Assembly (NCBI GenBank): GCA_910579015.1
Contig: CAJTRO010000011.1
Span: 23,454 to 87,327, forward strand
Direction: 5' to 3'
DNA length: 63,874 bases
From: an uncultured Dorea sp.
GTDB taxonomy: Bacteria; Bacillota_A; Clostridia; Lachnospirales; Lachnospiraceae
The notes below the pieces were generated by a model. That model did not search any database and was not told the DNA's origin. It saw only the letters and a program-made list of their open reading frames with translations. Numbering within the stretch: the stretch's first letter is position 1; each line of letters opens with the position of its first letter. The position numbers were made by a program, and so were the translations under genes. Below are positions 14,774 to 24,694 of the stretch, piece after piece.

Positions 14774-15979
14774 ATGATAAAAGTTCTTGTGTTTGGGACA
14801 GGGTATTATCTGGGAGAAATTCTTGAGCAGATTGAAGAAAAGTACGACATAATTGCGTTTCTTGATAATCAGATAAAGAAGCAGAACAGTTATATGGAAA
14901 AGGGAAGACATAGGTATTGGGTTATGTCTCCAAATGAAGTGAAAAGTATTACATTCGATAAAGTGATTATTGCAAGCATAGAATATGCTTCTGAGATGTT
15001 TACACAGCTTTTACAGCTTGGTGTGAAAGAACATGATATTATAGTGGATTTTGTGAGCGTTACACAGAACGTGTATGTAAATGATTTCATAAAAATGCAG
15101 ACAAACCATTTTTATGAAGAAAACAGACTGGATATTGTTGTGAAATATCTGGCAATTGAAAATTACTATGGAAAAAATGACTATGGCTATCGGCTGTATC
15201 AGACGATGCAGATGGCAAGATTAAAATATAATAATATAGAAGCAGAAAACGCACTTGTAAGATTTCAGAATTTAATAAGATCGTTTGAAGCAAAAGGATT
15301 CGACCAAGATTCTTATATTATATGCGACGAGCAGATGAAGATTATGGATGGGGCGCACCGGACAGCGTGTGCGCTCTACTTTAACTTACCGTTTATACAA
15401 GTGAAGATTGTTCCGAGAAGGTTTGAGTGCGAATTTGGGAAACAATGGTTTTGGGAGAATCAGTTCAAAGTAGAGGATATTGACAAGATAAATGAAAAAT
15501 ATGCGGAACTGGCACAGGACAGAGAGGGTATGATTGCAGTATTGTGGCCTTCGGTCAGTAAATATTTTGAAGAAATAACCAGGGAACTCTCCAGACTGAT
15601 TGACATAGAGCGGATAGTTGACCAAAGTTTTTCAAATCGTTCCGAGTTTGAGGATACGGTATGGAAAATCTATTCTGTAGATGATATTGCAGATTGGAAA
15701 GTACAGAAAAAGATAGAGTATATGCGGAAGTATGGAACTCAAATTCGATTTATTCAGTTTCGCCTTACCAAGCCCTATTATCGGCTAAAGGTAAATACAC
15801 ATCTGCCGTTATCTATGAAGTTAGAAGGAGTTAAAAAAATCATCAGGCAAAGATTTGAAGGAAAAGTTAATCCATATTTCTTCGATATCATCATCCATAT
15901 AGCGGATAATTACAGTCAGAGTAATCAAATTAATGAAAGACTGAATCTAAATATTTTCCGAACGGAGGAAGGAAAATGA
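14774..15979 (+). CDS. Rossmann-module / ParB-like fold protein of the glycan cluster
   Basis: 401 residues in three parts. Residues 1-95 form a Rossmann-like module (VLVFGTGYYLGEIL, IIAFLDN, FDKVIIAS). The middle has IICDEQMKIMDGAHRTACAL, with the DGxHR pattern of ParB/sulfiredoxin-like nucleotide-binding folds. The last 110 residues (from YSVDDIADWKVQKKIEYM to IIIHIADN) resemble the end of the next protein. Function is unknown; a regulatory or sugar-phosphate enzyme role is possible. ATG 14774 follows GGAG; the upstream ATG at 14708 lies in the hairpin. It overlaps the next gene by ATGA, implying coupled translation. Confidence 0.65.
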   Translation: MIKVLVFGTGYYLGEILEQIEEKYDIIAFLDNQIKKQNSYMEKGRHRYWVMSPNEVKSITFDKVIIASIEYASEMFTQLLQLGVKEHDIIVDFVSVTQNVYVNDFIKMQTNHFYEENRLDIVVKYLAIENYYGKNDYGYRLYQTMQMARLKYNNIEAENALVRFQNLIRSFEAKGFDQDSYIICDEQMKIMDGAHRTACALYFNLPFIQVKIVPRRFECEFGKQWFWENQFKVEDIDKINEKYAELAQDREGMIAVLWPSVSKYFEEITRELSRLIDIERIVDQSFSNRSEFEDTVWKIYSVDDIADWKVQKKIEYMRKYGTQIRFIQFRLTKPYYRLKVNTHLPLSMKLEGVKKIIRQRFEGKVNPYFFDIIIHIADNYSQSNQINERLNLNIFRTEEGK

Positions 15980-17337
15980 AGGTCAGATTTTTAGATGAAT
16001 TAGAAGTTGTTATGAAAAAATATGGTCTGAAGAATGAAGATTTTTGTATTGTTGCAAGCGCAGTGCTGGCATATGAAGGGATTCGAGAGAATCATGATCT
16101 GGATATTGTATTAAAGCCGGCAGTCAGAGGGGAGTTTTTAAAGAGATACAAAGAAGAGGTAGAGGTATTGCCGGGAGGGACCATTAACATAACGGGACAG
16201 ATACAGGCGGCATGTAATAAATATAAAGGAATAGGCATTGGCGATGGTGATTTATTTTGTGAAAAATATGCAGTAAGGCGCGGAGATTATCTTACCGTGA
16301 AACCGGAAGTAGAGTTGGTACAGAAAATTAAAAGAAGACGAAGAAAAGACCAGTTGGATTTAAGGTATATTGGCTATTATTTTTTTGAGCATCCGGGTTT
16401 TGATATGGAACTGTTCAGGGAACTTGTCATGGGACAGGAACTTTTGACCAGGGTATCGGAAAGCGTGACAGAAAGATTAGATATGTCCGAAACAACGGTA
16501 CGGTTAGAGGGATCATATGTGATGCCTATTGGATCACTGCTCCACCGAGGCTATGGTACGGAGGGTTATGAGCGTTATGATATCCTGGTGCTTGCGTATA
16601 TATTGTCATCTGGATACAGAGAAGCCGGTATAGATCAAAGAAAAATTTTATTGGCTGAAAAATGGCTGAAAAAGAAAAATTACCGTCAATTCAGCGAAGT
16701 AGAGATAGACAAAACAGGATTGCCGGAGTACGAGTCGATCGAATTATGTCAGGCAATCTGCCGTCATGACAGTTATGTTAAGGTCAGAATCGGTAAAGGG
16801 AATGAAAATAAGAATTATTCTTGCAGTTGGGTAAAGGAATACTGCGGCAGTCTTACAAAAGAAATAGAAAATTATAAGACAAGAATTTTCAAGGAATATG
16901 GCGTGTATTTTTGTGCGGTGATATGGGGCGCGGCTATTACATATGCAACGGACATTGTTGAAAGAATAAGAGAAAAATTCCAGATTATCTCCAGAGAGAA
17001 GTTAGAGTTTGAAGAAGATGAGTATGATAAATTTATCAAGGAGATTTATGAAATAGATGATGTGGAACCATGGAAAACTGCGATAAAAATAGGGCAATTA
17101 AAGCAATATGAATATTCTGTAGAAGCAATACTTTTTGAAATACCCTTTCCGAATTTTCGGGAGAAAAAGAGAGATGGAAGTTATCTGTCGGATGAAGGTG
17201 CAAAGTTAAAAAGAGTGATAAGAGAAGAATTTAGACGGTCCATACCAGAATATGAAAAAGATGTAATTATTCATATAGGAGATAATCATATGCACAATGC
17301 TGAGATGGTAAAAGTCATTGAGAAATATGGGAGATAA
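15976..17337 (+). CDS. Nucleotidyltransferase-like protein of the glycan cluster
   Basis: 453 residues. The N-terminus has CIVASAVLAYEGIRENHDLDIVL, where HDLDIVL fits the DxD metal site of minimal nucleotidyltransferase-fold proteins. The C-terminal 100 residues (YEIDDVEPWKTAIKIG to VIIHIGDN) match the end of the preceding protein in spacing and key residues, so the two genes share a C-terminal domain. The preceding gene's stop overlaps this start (ATGA). It may transfer a nucleotide or kinase-like group in glycan assembly, but the substrate is unknown and the call rests on fold motifs alone. Confidence 0.6.
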   Translation: MKVRFLDELEVVMKKYGLKNEDFCIVASAVLAYEGIRENHDLDIVLKPAVRGEFLKRYKEEVEVLPGGTINITGQIQAACNKYKGIGIGDGDLFCEKYAVRRGDYLTVKPEVELVQKIKRRRRKDQLDLRYIGYYFFEHPGFDMELFRELVMGQELLTRVSESVTERLDMSETTVRLEGSYVMPIGSLLHRGYGTEGYERYDILVLAYILSSGYREAGIDQRKILLAEKWLKKKNYRQFSEVEIDKTGLPEYESIELCQAICRHDSYVKVRIGKGNENKNYSCSWVKEYCGSLTKEIENYKTRIFKEYGVYFCAVIWGAAITYATDIVERIREKFQIISREKLEFEEDEYDKFIKEIYEIDDVEPWKTAIKIGQLKQYEYSVEAILFEIPFPNFREKKRDGSYLSDEGAKLKRVIREEFRRSIPEYEKDVIIHIGDNHMHNAEMVKVIEKYGR

Positions 17338-17341
17338 AAAG

Positions 17342-18511
17342 ATGAGAAATAAGCCAGTAGTTTTATATGGATGTGGATACGAAGGGAAAAAGTTTTACTG
17401 GAAATACAGGGAAGAATTTGATATACGGTTTGCTGTTGACCAGAATGCACGTGAAGAAGAGTATTTTTATGATATACCAAAGCGCAGGATAGATGAGATA
17501 GAAGACATAGAAAACTACTTTGTTATTGTGACAACCGGCAGTGAAAATTGGATTAGTATTAGAGCTGTATTAGAGAATAAAGGGTTGAAATGTGATGTGG
17601 ATTTTACATGGAGCCGATGGTTTAATAAGAAAAAAATAGCAGTTTTATATGGAAATTGTCATATGGAAGTATTAGGGAAGTACTTTCATTCAAATATTGA
17701 TTTTCAACGAGAGTATGAGGTATATCTGTATATCCTTTATAAGGATATAAATATAGAGATATTAAAAGGTGATATAGAGCATTGTGATCTGTTTATTACG
17801 CAAGATGTCAGGAAGGAAAATAAGCATCATCGTCCATCTGCTGATAGTTTGATTTCTATAACTAGGAGTGGATGCAGATCCATCCGTATTCCTAATTTAC
17901 ACGGAATGAATTTATTCTATCCTCAAATGGATTTAAGGAGGCTGGGAGAACAAGACTCAGTAATAGAAGATGTCGCATATTACGTGATAGGAAGAGGGGA
18001 TGAAATAATCGAATCAGGTTTTCAAAACGGTAAAACGGTGGATGAGATGGTTGATGAAATAAGTAATACACGAATTTTCTCAGAAGCACTTATAAAGGGA
18101 GTTTTTGAGACCGGGTTGCAGAAAATAAAGAAAAGGGAGTTGGATTGTGACATATTGATTTCAGATTTTATTGAGAGAAATTATAAAAAAGTACAGTTAT
18201 TTTATGAGCCGGTTCATCCGACTAACGTCTTGATTTTAGAAAAGGCAAACAGAGTGTTAGAGCTGATTGGATATAATGCTGTAACGGAAGATGAAATACA
18301 GATGAGTTTGTTGGATGGATGTGATCAGGAAGAAGCATTTATATATCCATGTGTAAGAGAAACGCTAGGATTAGAATATGAACAAAATTATATAAGAAAA
18401 AACAAGGGGGTTGGATTTCGCAATTCAGCACTGACTCTACGGGAATATATAGAAGATTATTATAAGGTGTTGAGAATAGGGATGAAAAGAAAATGCGATT
18501 CGGTTATATAG
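17342..18511 (+). CDS. WcbI-like polysaccharide biosynthesis protein with N-terminal Rossmann module
   Basis: 389 residues from ATG 17342 (GGGAG upstream). Residues 1-95 carry the cluster's Rossmann-like module (VVLYGCGYEGKKFYWKY, FVIVTTGSENW). Then IAVLYGNCHMEVLGKYF, with GNC and a later HxxH/PxxH region (FYEPVHPTNVLI), matches the WcbI family, whose members are thought to act as acetyltransferases or esterase-like enzymes in capsule synthesis. Probably decorates a surface sugar. It overlaps the next gene by 19 bases. Confidence 0.7.
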   Translation: MRNKPVVLYGCGYEGKKFYWKYREEFDIRFAVDQNAREEEYFYDIPKRRIDEIEDIENYFVIVTTGSENWISIRAVLENKGLKCDVDFTWSRWFNKKKIAVLYGNCHMEVLGKYFHSNIDFQREYEVYLYILYKDINIEILKGDIEHCDLFITQDVRKENKHHRPSADSLISITRSGCRSIRIPNLHGMNLFYPQMDLRRLGEQDSVIEDVAYYVIGRGDEIIESGFQNGKTVDEMVDEISNTRIFSEALIKGVFETGLQKIKKRELDCDILISDFIERNYKKVQLFYEPVHPTNVLILEKANRVLELIGYNAVTEDEIQMSLLDGCDQEEAFIYPCVRETLGLEYEQNYIRKNKGVGFRNSALTLREYIEDYYKVLRIGMKRKCDSVI

Positions 18512-19650
18512 CAATTGAAAAAGGTAAAGGATGGTTTGTGCCACAGAAATTTTCTGGGATTGTAGAGGTGGATTTTTCTTCAGGTAAGAGTAAATTTCTT
18601 TCGCGTCTGAGTGGATATAGTATATTTGAAAGCAATTTATGCGGGGCGATACAGAAAAAAAACAATTTACTTGTTACCAGTCTTCTGTATAAAGAAGAGT
18701 TGAATTTGTATCGTATAAAAGAGTCGGAATCTGTAAGAGTGATATTAGAAAAATTTACCAGTAGAAAAGAGGTAGATAGTAAACGCGGTAAATTTAGAAT
18801 GTCTTTCTGTAAAGAAAATTATATCTACTTTATAGGATGTGGATATCCGGGGATTATAAAAATAGACACAGAAAGCGAAGAAATCAAAATCTTTGATATT
18901 GAAATCGAGAACGGTTCCCAGGCAAAAGGCAATGATAACGGGGTGCTGGGATGGTCAGCCGGAATTACAGATAAAAAGCTATATATTCCGTTATGCGGAA
19001 GAAAAGAACTTGTAGTTTTCGATATGGAAAAAGAAGAGTATAAAATCGAAAAGATAAGAAATTCATGTTACATGGCAGTGAGCCGCAATGAACAGGATCT
19101 ATATTTATTTCCGGAACAAAATAGAGTAATTGAAAATTACGATATTGACCAAGGGGAATGGAAGAGACAGATACATTTCCCAGAGGGATTTTTAGGCGAG
19201 GAGGAGTCCCGCTGGTATTGTGCAGCATTTTTTCACTGCGGATATATGTGGATTTTTCCTTCTAAGGCTAACATGGTGCTGCGTCTGGAAGTGGAAAAAG
19301 AAGAATTTGTCTGCATTGAAGAATTTGACAATGTAGAAGAACTGAAATATCTGAACGCAGGTGTATATGATGAAAACAAAGTATGGGGTTTTTACCAGAA
19401 AGAGAACCGATTGGATATCATAGACTGTCATTCGCTTCAAATACAACATAAATATATTTCGACACCGGATAATATCGGAGAGTTTGTTCGGATGGAAGAA
19501 GATTGGGAATCCTATGTCAGTCAGATACATATAGAAGAAGAGTTGGATATGAAGCAGATGCTTTCTTTTATATACGGCAAGGATTCGTTATCAGCAGAGC
19601 ATAAGATTAGGAAAGGAACAGGTTCAAATATTTGGGAGAGAATAGGATAA
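18493..19650 (+). CDS. Beta-propeller-like protein of the glycan cluster
   Basis: 385 residues built from repeating short strands with aromatic and acidic turns, for example GYIAIEKGKGWFVP, IYFIGCGYPGIIKID, KLYIPLCGRKELVVFD and YMWIFPSKANMVLRLEV, as in beta-propellers. No signal peptide or membrane helix is visible, so it is probably cytoplasmic. Similar propeller proteins occur in glycan clusters without a defined reaction; a scaffold or sugar-binding role is a guess. The start at 18493 lies inside the end of the preceding gene, and its own end overlaps the next start by 19 bases, so the three genes are closely coupled. Confidence 0.6.
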   Translation: MRFGYIAIEKGKGWFVPQKFSGIVEVDFSSGKSKFLSRLSGYSIFESNLCGAIQKKNNLLVTSLLYKEELNLYRIKESESVRVILEKFTSRKEVDSKRGKFRMSFCKENYIYFIGCGYPGIIKIDTESEEIKIFDIEIENGSQAKGNDNGVLGWSAGITDKKLYIPLCGRKELVVFDMEKEEYKIEKIRNSCYMAVSRNEQDLYLFPEQNRVIENYDIDQGEWKRQIHFPEGFLGEEESRWYCAAFFHCGYMWIFPSKANMVLRLEVEKEEFVCIEEFDNVEELKYLNAGVYDENKVWGFYQKENRLDIIDCHSLQIQHKYISTPDNIGEFVRMEEDWESYVSQIHIEEELDMKQMLSFIYGKDSLSAEHKIRKGTGSNIWERIG

Positions 19651-20930
19651 CGCGTTTTGTTCTTTGGGGAAACGGAAGGTTAGGGCGGGATGTGTTTGCA
19701 ATATTAGGAAAGGATAGAGTCGCGGCTTTTATAGAAAAGGATGAGCAGCTGCAGGGCAGCCAGTACCACGGGACGCCGGTTATTTCTTTCGGAGATTATG
19801 AAGAAAATTACATACGGTACCCGATTATTGTAACCCCGAATGATTATGAAGAAGAGATTAGTCGGTTTCTGGAGGAAAGAGGGATATATAATTATTTTCT
19901 TAATTCCGTACATATGCGTTATTTGGTTCGGGTTTTATTACAGATGGATCTAAAAAGATTCATGCAGGATATCCCCAGGGATGAGGAAGTGCTTATATAC
20001 GGATACACACCGGCAGGAATATTGTTATACGAATATTTGGCAGGAGAAGGGTATGAATGCCGGATGGCAGTCAAGGAAAAGAATGGAGTGTCCCCGGCAT
20101 ATATATCGGGAAGTCTGCATATTCCGGTGAGATCGCTAAGTGAGGCAGACGGTCGGGCGTTGAACATTATACTGACAGATCTGGTCGCAGTCGAAGATGA
20201 ATGGTTATTGGAAACAGGCGGTCAGGTGAAGGATTTCTTGAGTGCGGAAGACAATGAGGCGTTGTTTGAGCATAAGGAGCTTGAAGTATTTAAAGGGATT
20301 CATTGTAAAGAAAGATGTTTCATAGTTGGGACAGGACCGAGTCTTAGGATTTCTGATCTGGACACACTGCATCGGCAGCAGGAAGTGTGTTTCAGTGTAA
20401 ATGGAATATTTAAAGCATTTTCTGATACGGCATGGCGTCCGGACTATTATATTGTGTCAGATCCATCCGCTATCGTTCGTTGGAAAAAAGAAATCTTTGA
20501 GATGGATGTGCGCGAAAAATTTATCGCAGATTGGGCGTTTTTATTTCAAGAGTCGGTTGAGAACGTTCATAAATGGCATAAAAATACTGAGTGGGATGAG
20601 AAAAGCCTGCCGTTATTTTCAGAGGACTTTACAAAATGTCTGTATTATGGTTCCACTGTAGTTTATAAAGCTATGCAGGTTGCTGTATATATGGGTTTTC
20701 AGGAAATTTATTTATTAGGGGTAGACTGTAACTGGGAAAACGGAGGAAAGAATCATTTTGTAGAAGGTTATGATGTGCATAAGTCGGCAGTATTGCATGT
20801 GGAGATGAATCAGTTGGCATATCAGGCGGCTTACAATTATGCAAAGGAACATAATCTGAAAATCTATAATGCTACCAGAGGCGGACAATTGGAGATTTTT
20901 GACAGAGTAGATTTTGATACATTATTTTAA
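19632..20930 (+). CDS. DUF115 (Maf-like) protein with two N-terminal Rossmann modules
   Basis: 432 residues with a TTG start at 19632. Two copies of the cluster's Rossmann-like module come first (FVLWGNGRLGRDVFAIL, then VLIYGYTPAGILLYEYL). The C-terminal half is DUF115: RCFIVGTGPSLRISDL, SVNGIFKAF, PDYYIVSDPSAI and EIYLLGVDCNWE. DUF115 proteins include the Maf motility-associated factors, thought to transfer nonulosonic acids to flagellin Ser/Thr. With NeuA- and NeuB-type genes downstream, a nonulosonate transferase is a reasonable inference. Its start overlaps the end of the previous gene. Confidence 0.75.
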   Translation: MGENRITRFVLWGNGRLGRDVFAILGKDRVAAFIEKDEQLQGSQYHGTPVISFGDYEENYIRYPIIVTPNDYEEEISRFLEERGIYNYFLNSVHMRYLVRVLLQMDLKRFMQDIPRDEEVLIYGYTPAGILLYEYLAGEGYECRMAVKEKNGVSPAYISGSLHIPVRSLSEADGRALNIILTDLVAVEDEWLLETGGQVKDFLSAEDNEALFEHKELEVFKGIHCKERCFIVGTGPSLRISDLDTLHRQQEVCFSVNGIFKAFSDTAWRPDYYIVSDPSAIVRWKKEIFEMDVREKFIADWAFLFQESVENVHKWHKNTEWDEKSLPLFSEDFTKCLYYGSTVVYKAMQVAVYMGFQEIYLLGVDCNWENGGKNHFVEGYDVHKSAVLHVEMNQLAYQAAYNYAKEHNLKIYNATRGGQLEIFDRVDFDTLF

Positions 20931-20976
20931 GTTGCAGTTAGGCTTACCGCATGATGTCTGGCATAGGAGCGAGCAT

Positions 20977-23607
20977 ATGGATAAGAAAAGACAAGAGATA
21001 GAGGAATTATTGCGTCAGGATGAATTTAGACTTTTGAATAAGGAAAGAGCAGAAGAAAATAAACAGCGTGAAATTTTTTGTTGTGCTTATCGGGAATATG
21101 ATAGGAAAAACGGCGCGACGGGAGGGCCTGGCGGAGTGCTTTTTACACAACAGGCATTACTCGGAGATAGACTGTACGATGTTCCGATGCATTATATATT
21201 CCGCCCTGAGAATTATCGGGTAGAAGAACATATCTGGGAGCAGATGAGGCATTTGCATATGAAGACGAAGACCGTTTTGGGAGGCGCTTATTATCTGACT
21301 CATTGTGAAGAGATACAGCGGAGTATAGAGCGTGGGAATGTACCGATGCTGGTCTGCCATGAATTAGGAAGCGCATATGGGGCTTATTTAATGGGGCTTC
21401 CCTATGTCGTGGTCTACCATCAGCAGGGAAGTCTTTTAAATGAAATCAAAGCGCTTCATGAGGAATCACTGGAAGAAGATGAGATCGTGATTCATTTTAT
21501 GGAGTCAGAGGTTATGCGGTATGCGTACAAAGTTTATTTTCCGTCTTTGGGCACCAGGCAGTTCTTCTTAGAGACAAGTACATTGACTGACGACGAAGCG
21601 AGGAAGATTTCTTTTGCGGAGACTGCCTTGTATAATACCGTTCCGGACGAGAGTGAATGGGATGATTGGAATGAAATTTTGGGTGAATATGGAATAGAGT
21701 TGGAAAGAACAGATGAAGTATTTCTGAGTATCGGCGACTATAACTACGACAAAGGTATGGATCTGGTTCCGTCTTTCTTGCAGACATATGCGGCGCAGAC
21801 GGATAAGCGGATTGTATGGATCGCATTTGGTTTGGCGCTTACAGATCGTATTTTTGATCAGATTTTGAGCAAAAAAGACAGTTGGAATTTTGATGCTTAC
21901 TTGTTTGACCATCGGATTGAACATAGTAAGGTATTGGGACTTATGGCATATTCGGATTATTACATCATGCTGCACAGAAATTCTGTTTTTGATATCGCTA
22001 CGCTGGAAGCCATGCGTGCCGGATGCGGAACGATCCTGTCAGGCGCAGGGAGCAATTATGAATTCAACAAAGAAGAAAATGTTGTGATAGCAGACATCCA
22101 GGACACCCAGACGGCAGTTCGGAAAATGAACCAGATGGATAAAGGTGTCTGGAAACAGTTGAATAAAAAGGTATTCAGAACATACTTTTCCAATGAATGC
22201 TTTCAGAAAAATTATAGAGATATGATCGATGATTTTGCAGGTGTCAGGAAAGGGCGAAAGATATCGCGTATCAACCAAAAGAACCTATGCGGATGGAAGA
22301 ACAGATATAAAGGCAGGAAAATTGTTATTTGCGGTGCAGGTTCATCTTTGGATGTCATTACAGAACAGGAAAAAGATTGTGTTTATATTGCGCTGAATAA
22401 GGCATTATTCTATCCGCGGATAAAATTCGATCTGCTTTTTATGCAGGATATACCGGTCAGCTGCAGATTAGAAGACTTTAATAATTATAATTGTGATAAA
22501 TTTTACGGGATTATTACCAATCCGTTGTTTCAAAATCTGGGGCTTGGAGGCGAAGATAAGGAGTTTCAGGATGTCAGCGGGCAGATCTATAGATATGAAC
22601 TGGCAGAACAGATCTTTCAATATCAGACGGAAGAGATGGAATTTGAGCTTGAAAGATATGCTCTGTCGGATGCACAGTCTGTTCTTTTCAGCGCTTTGCA
22701 GTTTGCGATATTTTCCGGCGCCAGAGAGATCGCGCTCTGTGGTGTAGATTTTAGCGATGTAAATTATGGAAGTGCAGAGAATGCATCACGTTATGCGAAG
22801 AATGTTGTGAATAATCTGATCGCATTTAAAAAGCAGATAAAGAAGTATGATCCGAAGATAAACTTTTATTTTATACAGACTCATAACGAGAGATTAGAGA
22901 AAGCATTTTACGCAGCTGACCATGAGGATGAGGAGATGATCGTTTCGGGAATCTATACGTCTGATTATTCAGATATGGTTAAACTGCAAGAGCAGACGTG
23001 TAAGGACGATTATATGTTTGATTTCAGATATATTTCCGATACAGAGTGGAAACGGCGAAAGAGTTCTGAGGGATTTGCCTTTTTTGGCGGGAATACCATT
23101 AAAACGCAGTTGGTGATAGATAAGATCAAAGAATATTGGGGAAAGAACTTGCTGGTTGCGGATGCGGATCTAATTTTTCTGAAAAGAACAAAAGAAACGC
23201 TTTTATATGAATTGCGGGATGCGGATCTGTTGTTTTTGAGAGAGCGGCTGGATGAGAACAATTTGTATAGTAGAGCGCCGGCAAATGTTAATATAGGGTT
23301 CGTGTGTATGCGGTGCAATGAAGAAAGCCTTAGATTCTGGGAAAAAGTGCAGGAAGAAGTGGAGGAGTTTAAGGGTTGGGATCAGGAAGCGGCGAATGAA
23401 CTGCTCTGTAAGAATCCGAAGGACTGGAGATATAAGTTATTGCCAGAATGTTTTTTAAATGGCGGAGACATCAGTAAGGATAATATCAGGAGGCAGATGA
23501 TATGTACATCGTGCGGAACAATTGCCGGGAGAAACGGGTTGGGAAAATATGAGTTTTTGCGGAAAGCTTATCAGTTTTCCAAAGAACAGCGGTGGTTTGC
23601 GCCATAG
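20977..23607 (+). CDS. Three-domain protein: GT-B glycosyltransferase, DUF115-like, GT-A-like nucleotide-sugar transferase
   Basis: 876 residues from ATG 20977 (AGGAG at spacing 7; a TTG at 20914 inside the previous gene is less likely). Residues 30-430 resemble a GT-B/GT4 transferase: VLGLMAYSDYYIMLHRNS and IATLEAMRAGCGTILSG. Residues 446-640 are DUF115-like (KIVICGAGSSLDV, REIALCGVDFSD). Residues 690-870 resemble a nucleotide-diphospho-sugar transferase with a DxD site (LLVADADLIFL, VNIGFVCMR, GWDQEAANELL). Probably one polypeptide adding two or more sugars in the same pathway. The order is visible; the acceptor is unknown. Confidence 0.72.
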   Translation: MDKKRQEIEELLRQDEFRLLNKERAEENKQREIFCCAYREYDRKNGATGGPGGVLFTQQALLGDRLYDVPMHYIFRPENYRVEEHIWEQMRHLHMKTKTVLGGAYYLTHCEEIQRSIERGNVPMLVCHELGSAYGAYLMGLPYVVVYHQQGSLLNEIKALHEESLEEDEIVIHFMESEVMRYAYKVYFPSLGTRQFFLETSTLTDDEARKISFAETALYNTVPDESEWDDWNEILGEYGIELERTDEVFLSIGDYNYDKGMDLVPSFLQTYAAQTDKRIVWIAFGLALTDRIFDQILSKKDSWNFDAYLFDHRIEHSKVLGLMAYSDYYIMLHRNSVFDIATLEAMRAGCGTILSGAGSNYEFNKEENVVIADIQDTQTAVRKMNQMDKGVWKQLNKKVFRTYFSNECFQKNYRDMIDDFAGVRKGRKISRINQKNLCGWKNRYKGRKIVICGAGSSLDVITEQEKDCVYIALNKALFYPRIKFDLLFMQDIPVSCRLEDFNNYNCDKFYGIITNPLFQNLGLGGEDKEFQDVSGQIYRYELAEQIFQYQTEEMEFELERYALSDAQSVLFSALQFAIFSGAREIALCGVDFSDVNYGSAENASRYAKNVVNNLIAFKKQIKKYDPKINFYFIQTHNERLEKAFYAADHEDEEMIVSGIYTSDYSDMVKLQEQTCKDDYMFDFRYISDTEWKRRKSSEGFAFFGGNTIKTQLVIDKIKEYWGKNLLVADADLIFLKRTKETLLYELRDADLLFLRERLDENNLYSRAPANVNIGFVCMRCNEESLRFWEKVQEEVEEFKGWDQEAANELLCKNPKDWRYKLLPECFLNGGDISKDNIRRQMICTSCGTIAGRNGLGKYEFLRKAYQFSKEQRWFAP

Positions 23608-23665
23608 GCTCGCTGTGGCTGATCAGTAAAGTAGGATATATCCGCGAAGAAGGGAGAGACAGGCT

Positions 23666-24694
23666 ATGCAGATATTAGCGATTATTCCTGCCCGCAGTGG
23701 TTCTAAGTCGGTCAGGAATAAAAATATCAGGCTTCTTAATGGAAAACCGTTACTGGCATATTCGGTTGAACATGCTTTGGCATCGCATTATATTGATCGG
23801 GTTATCGTGGATACTGACAGTGAGGATTATGCAGAAATTGCAAGAGAATACGGAGCAGAGGTTCCATACATCCGCCCGGCAAAGCTGGCTGAAGATACAT
23901 CATTGGACTATGAGGTATTCTATCACGCATTGACCTGTCTGAGAGACAGAGAAGGATATCTACCGGAGATGATCGTACAGCTGCGTCCGACTTACCCGAT
24001 CAGAGATGTAAAAGACATTGACAATATGATAGAAATGTTGGAAAGAAATGACAATGCAGATTCCGTCAGGTGTGTCGTCCCCGCAAAAGAAATTGCGTAT
24101 AAGATGTGGCGTGTGCAGGATGATGGAAGAATGACGCCGTTATTAACAGATATACCGGAGGCTTATAATATGCCGCGGCAGGTATTGCCTGCAATATATT
24201 ATCAGAACGCATGTATAGATGTGATACGGAGCAGTACGATTCTTGAAAAGCATTCCATGAGCGGTGAGTATATTTTAAGTTATATAATGGATCATTTTTT
24301 TGATATTGATACGGAAGAAGAATTAATCAAATGCGAAAAATACCTTAAGCTTTTGAATTCAAAGAAAAAGTATGTATTTGATATTGATGGTGTAATTGCA
24401 AAATACCGCGAAGATCTGGATTATGCTTCGGCGCTGCCGGATAAGCGGATGATCCAGATCATCAATCGGTTATACGATGCGGGGAATGACATCGTATTGT
24501 TTACGGCACGAGGATACAAGACAGGAATAAACTGGGAAGAGATTACGAGAAGACAACTGGCGGCGTGGGGGCTTCGATATCATGAGTTGAAGTTTGGTAA
24601 GCCGGATGCGGATTATTATATAGATGATAAGATGCTGGATATCAGGGAACTGTTGGAGCTTTTTGAACCGAGAGAAAAAGGAGTATGGAAATGA
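23666..24694 (+). CDS. CMP-nonulosonate synthetase fused to a HAD phosphatase
   Basis: 342 residues. Residues 1-225 are an acylneuraminate cytidylyltransferase (NeuA/PseF/LegF): IIPARSGSKSVRNKNIR, LNGKPLLAYS, VIVDTDSEDYAEIA and LRPTYPIRD. It couples CTP to a nine-carbon sugar acid. Residues 230-340 are a HAD domain: YVFDIDGVIAKY with the nucleophile and acid Asp pair, VLFTARGY, and YYIDDKM. The phosphatase half might dephosphorylate the 9-phosphate sugar made by the synthase encoded next, a link seen for NeuB-type pathways. GAGAGAC precedes ATG 23666. The exact sugar (neuraminic, legionaminic or pseudaminic) is not readable. Confidence 0.85.
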   Translation: MQILAIIPARSGSKSVRNKNIRLLNGKPLLAYSVEHALASHYIDRVIVDTDSEDYAEIAREYGAEVPYIRPAKLAEDTSLDYEVFYHALTCLRDREGYLPEMIVQLRPTYPIRDVKDIDNMIEMLERNDNADSVRCVVPAKEIAYKMWRVQDDGRMTPLLTDIPEAYNMPRQVLPAIYYQNACIDVIRSSTILEKHSMSGEYILSYIMDHFFDIDTEEELIKCEKYLKLLNSKKKYVFDIDGVIAKYREDLDYASALPDKRMIQIINRLYDAGNDIVLFTARGYKTGINWEEITRRQLAAWGLRYHELKFGKPDADYYIDDKMLDIRELLELFEPREKGVWK

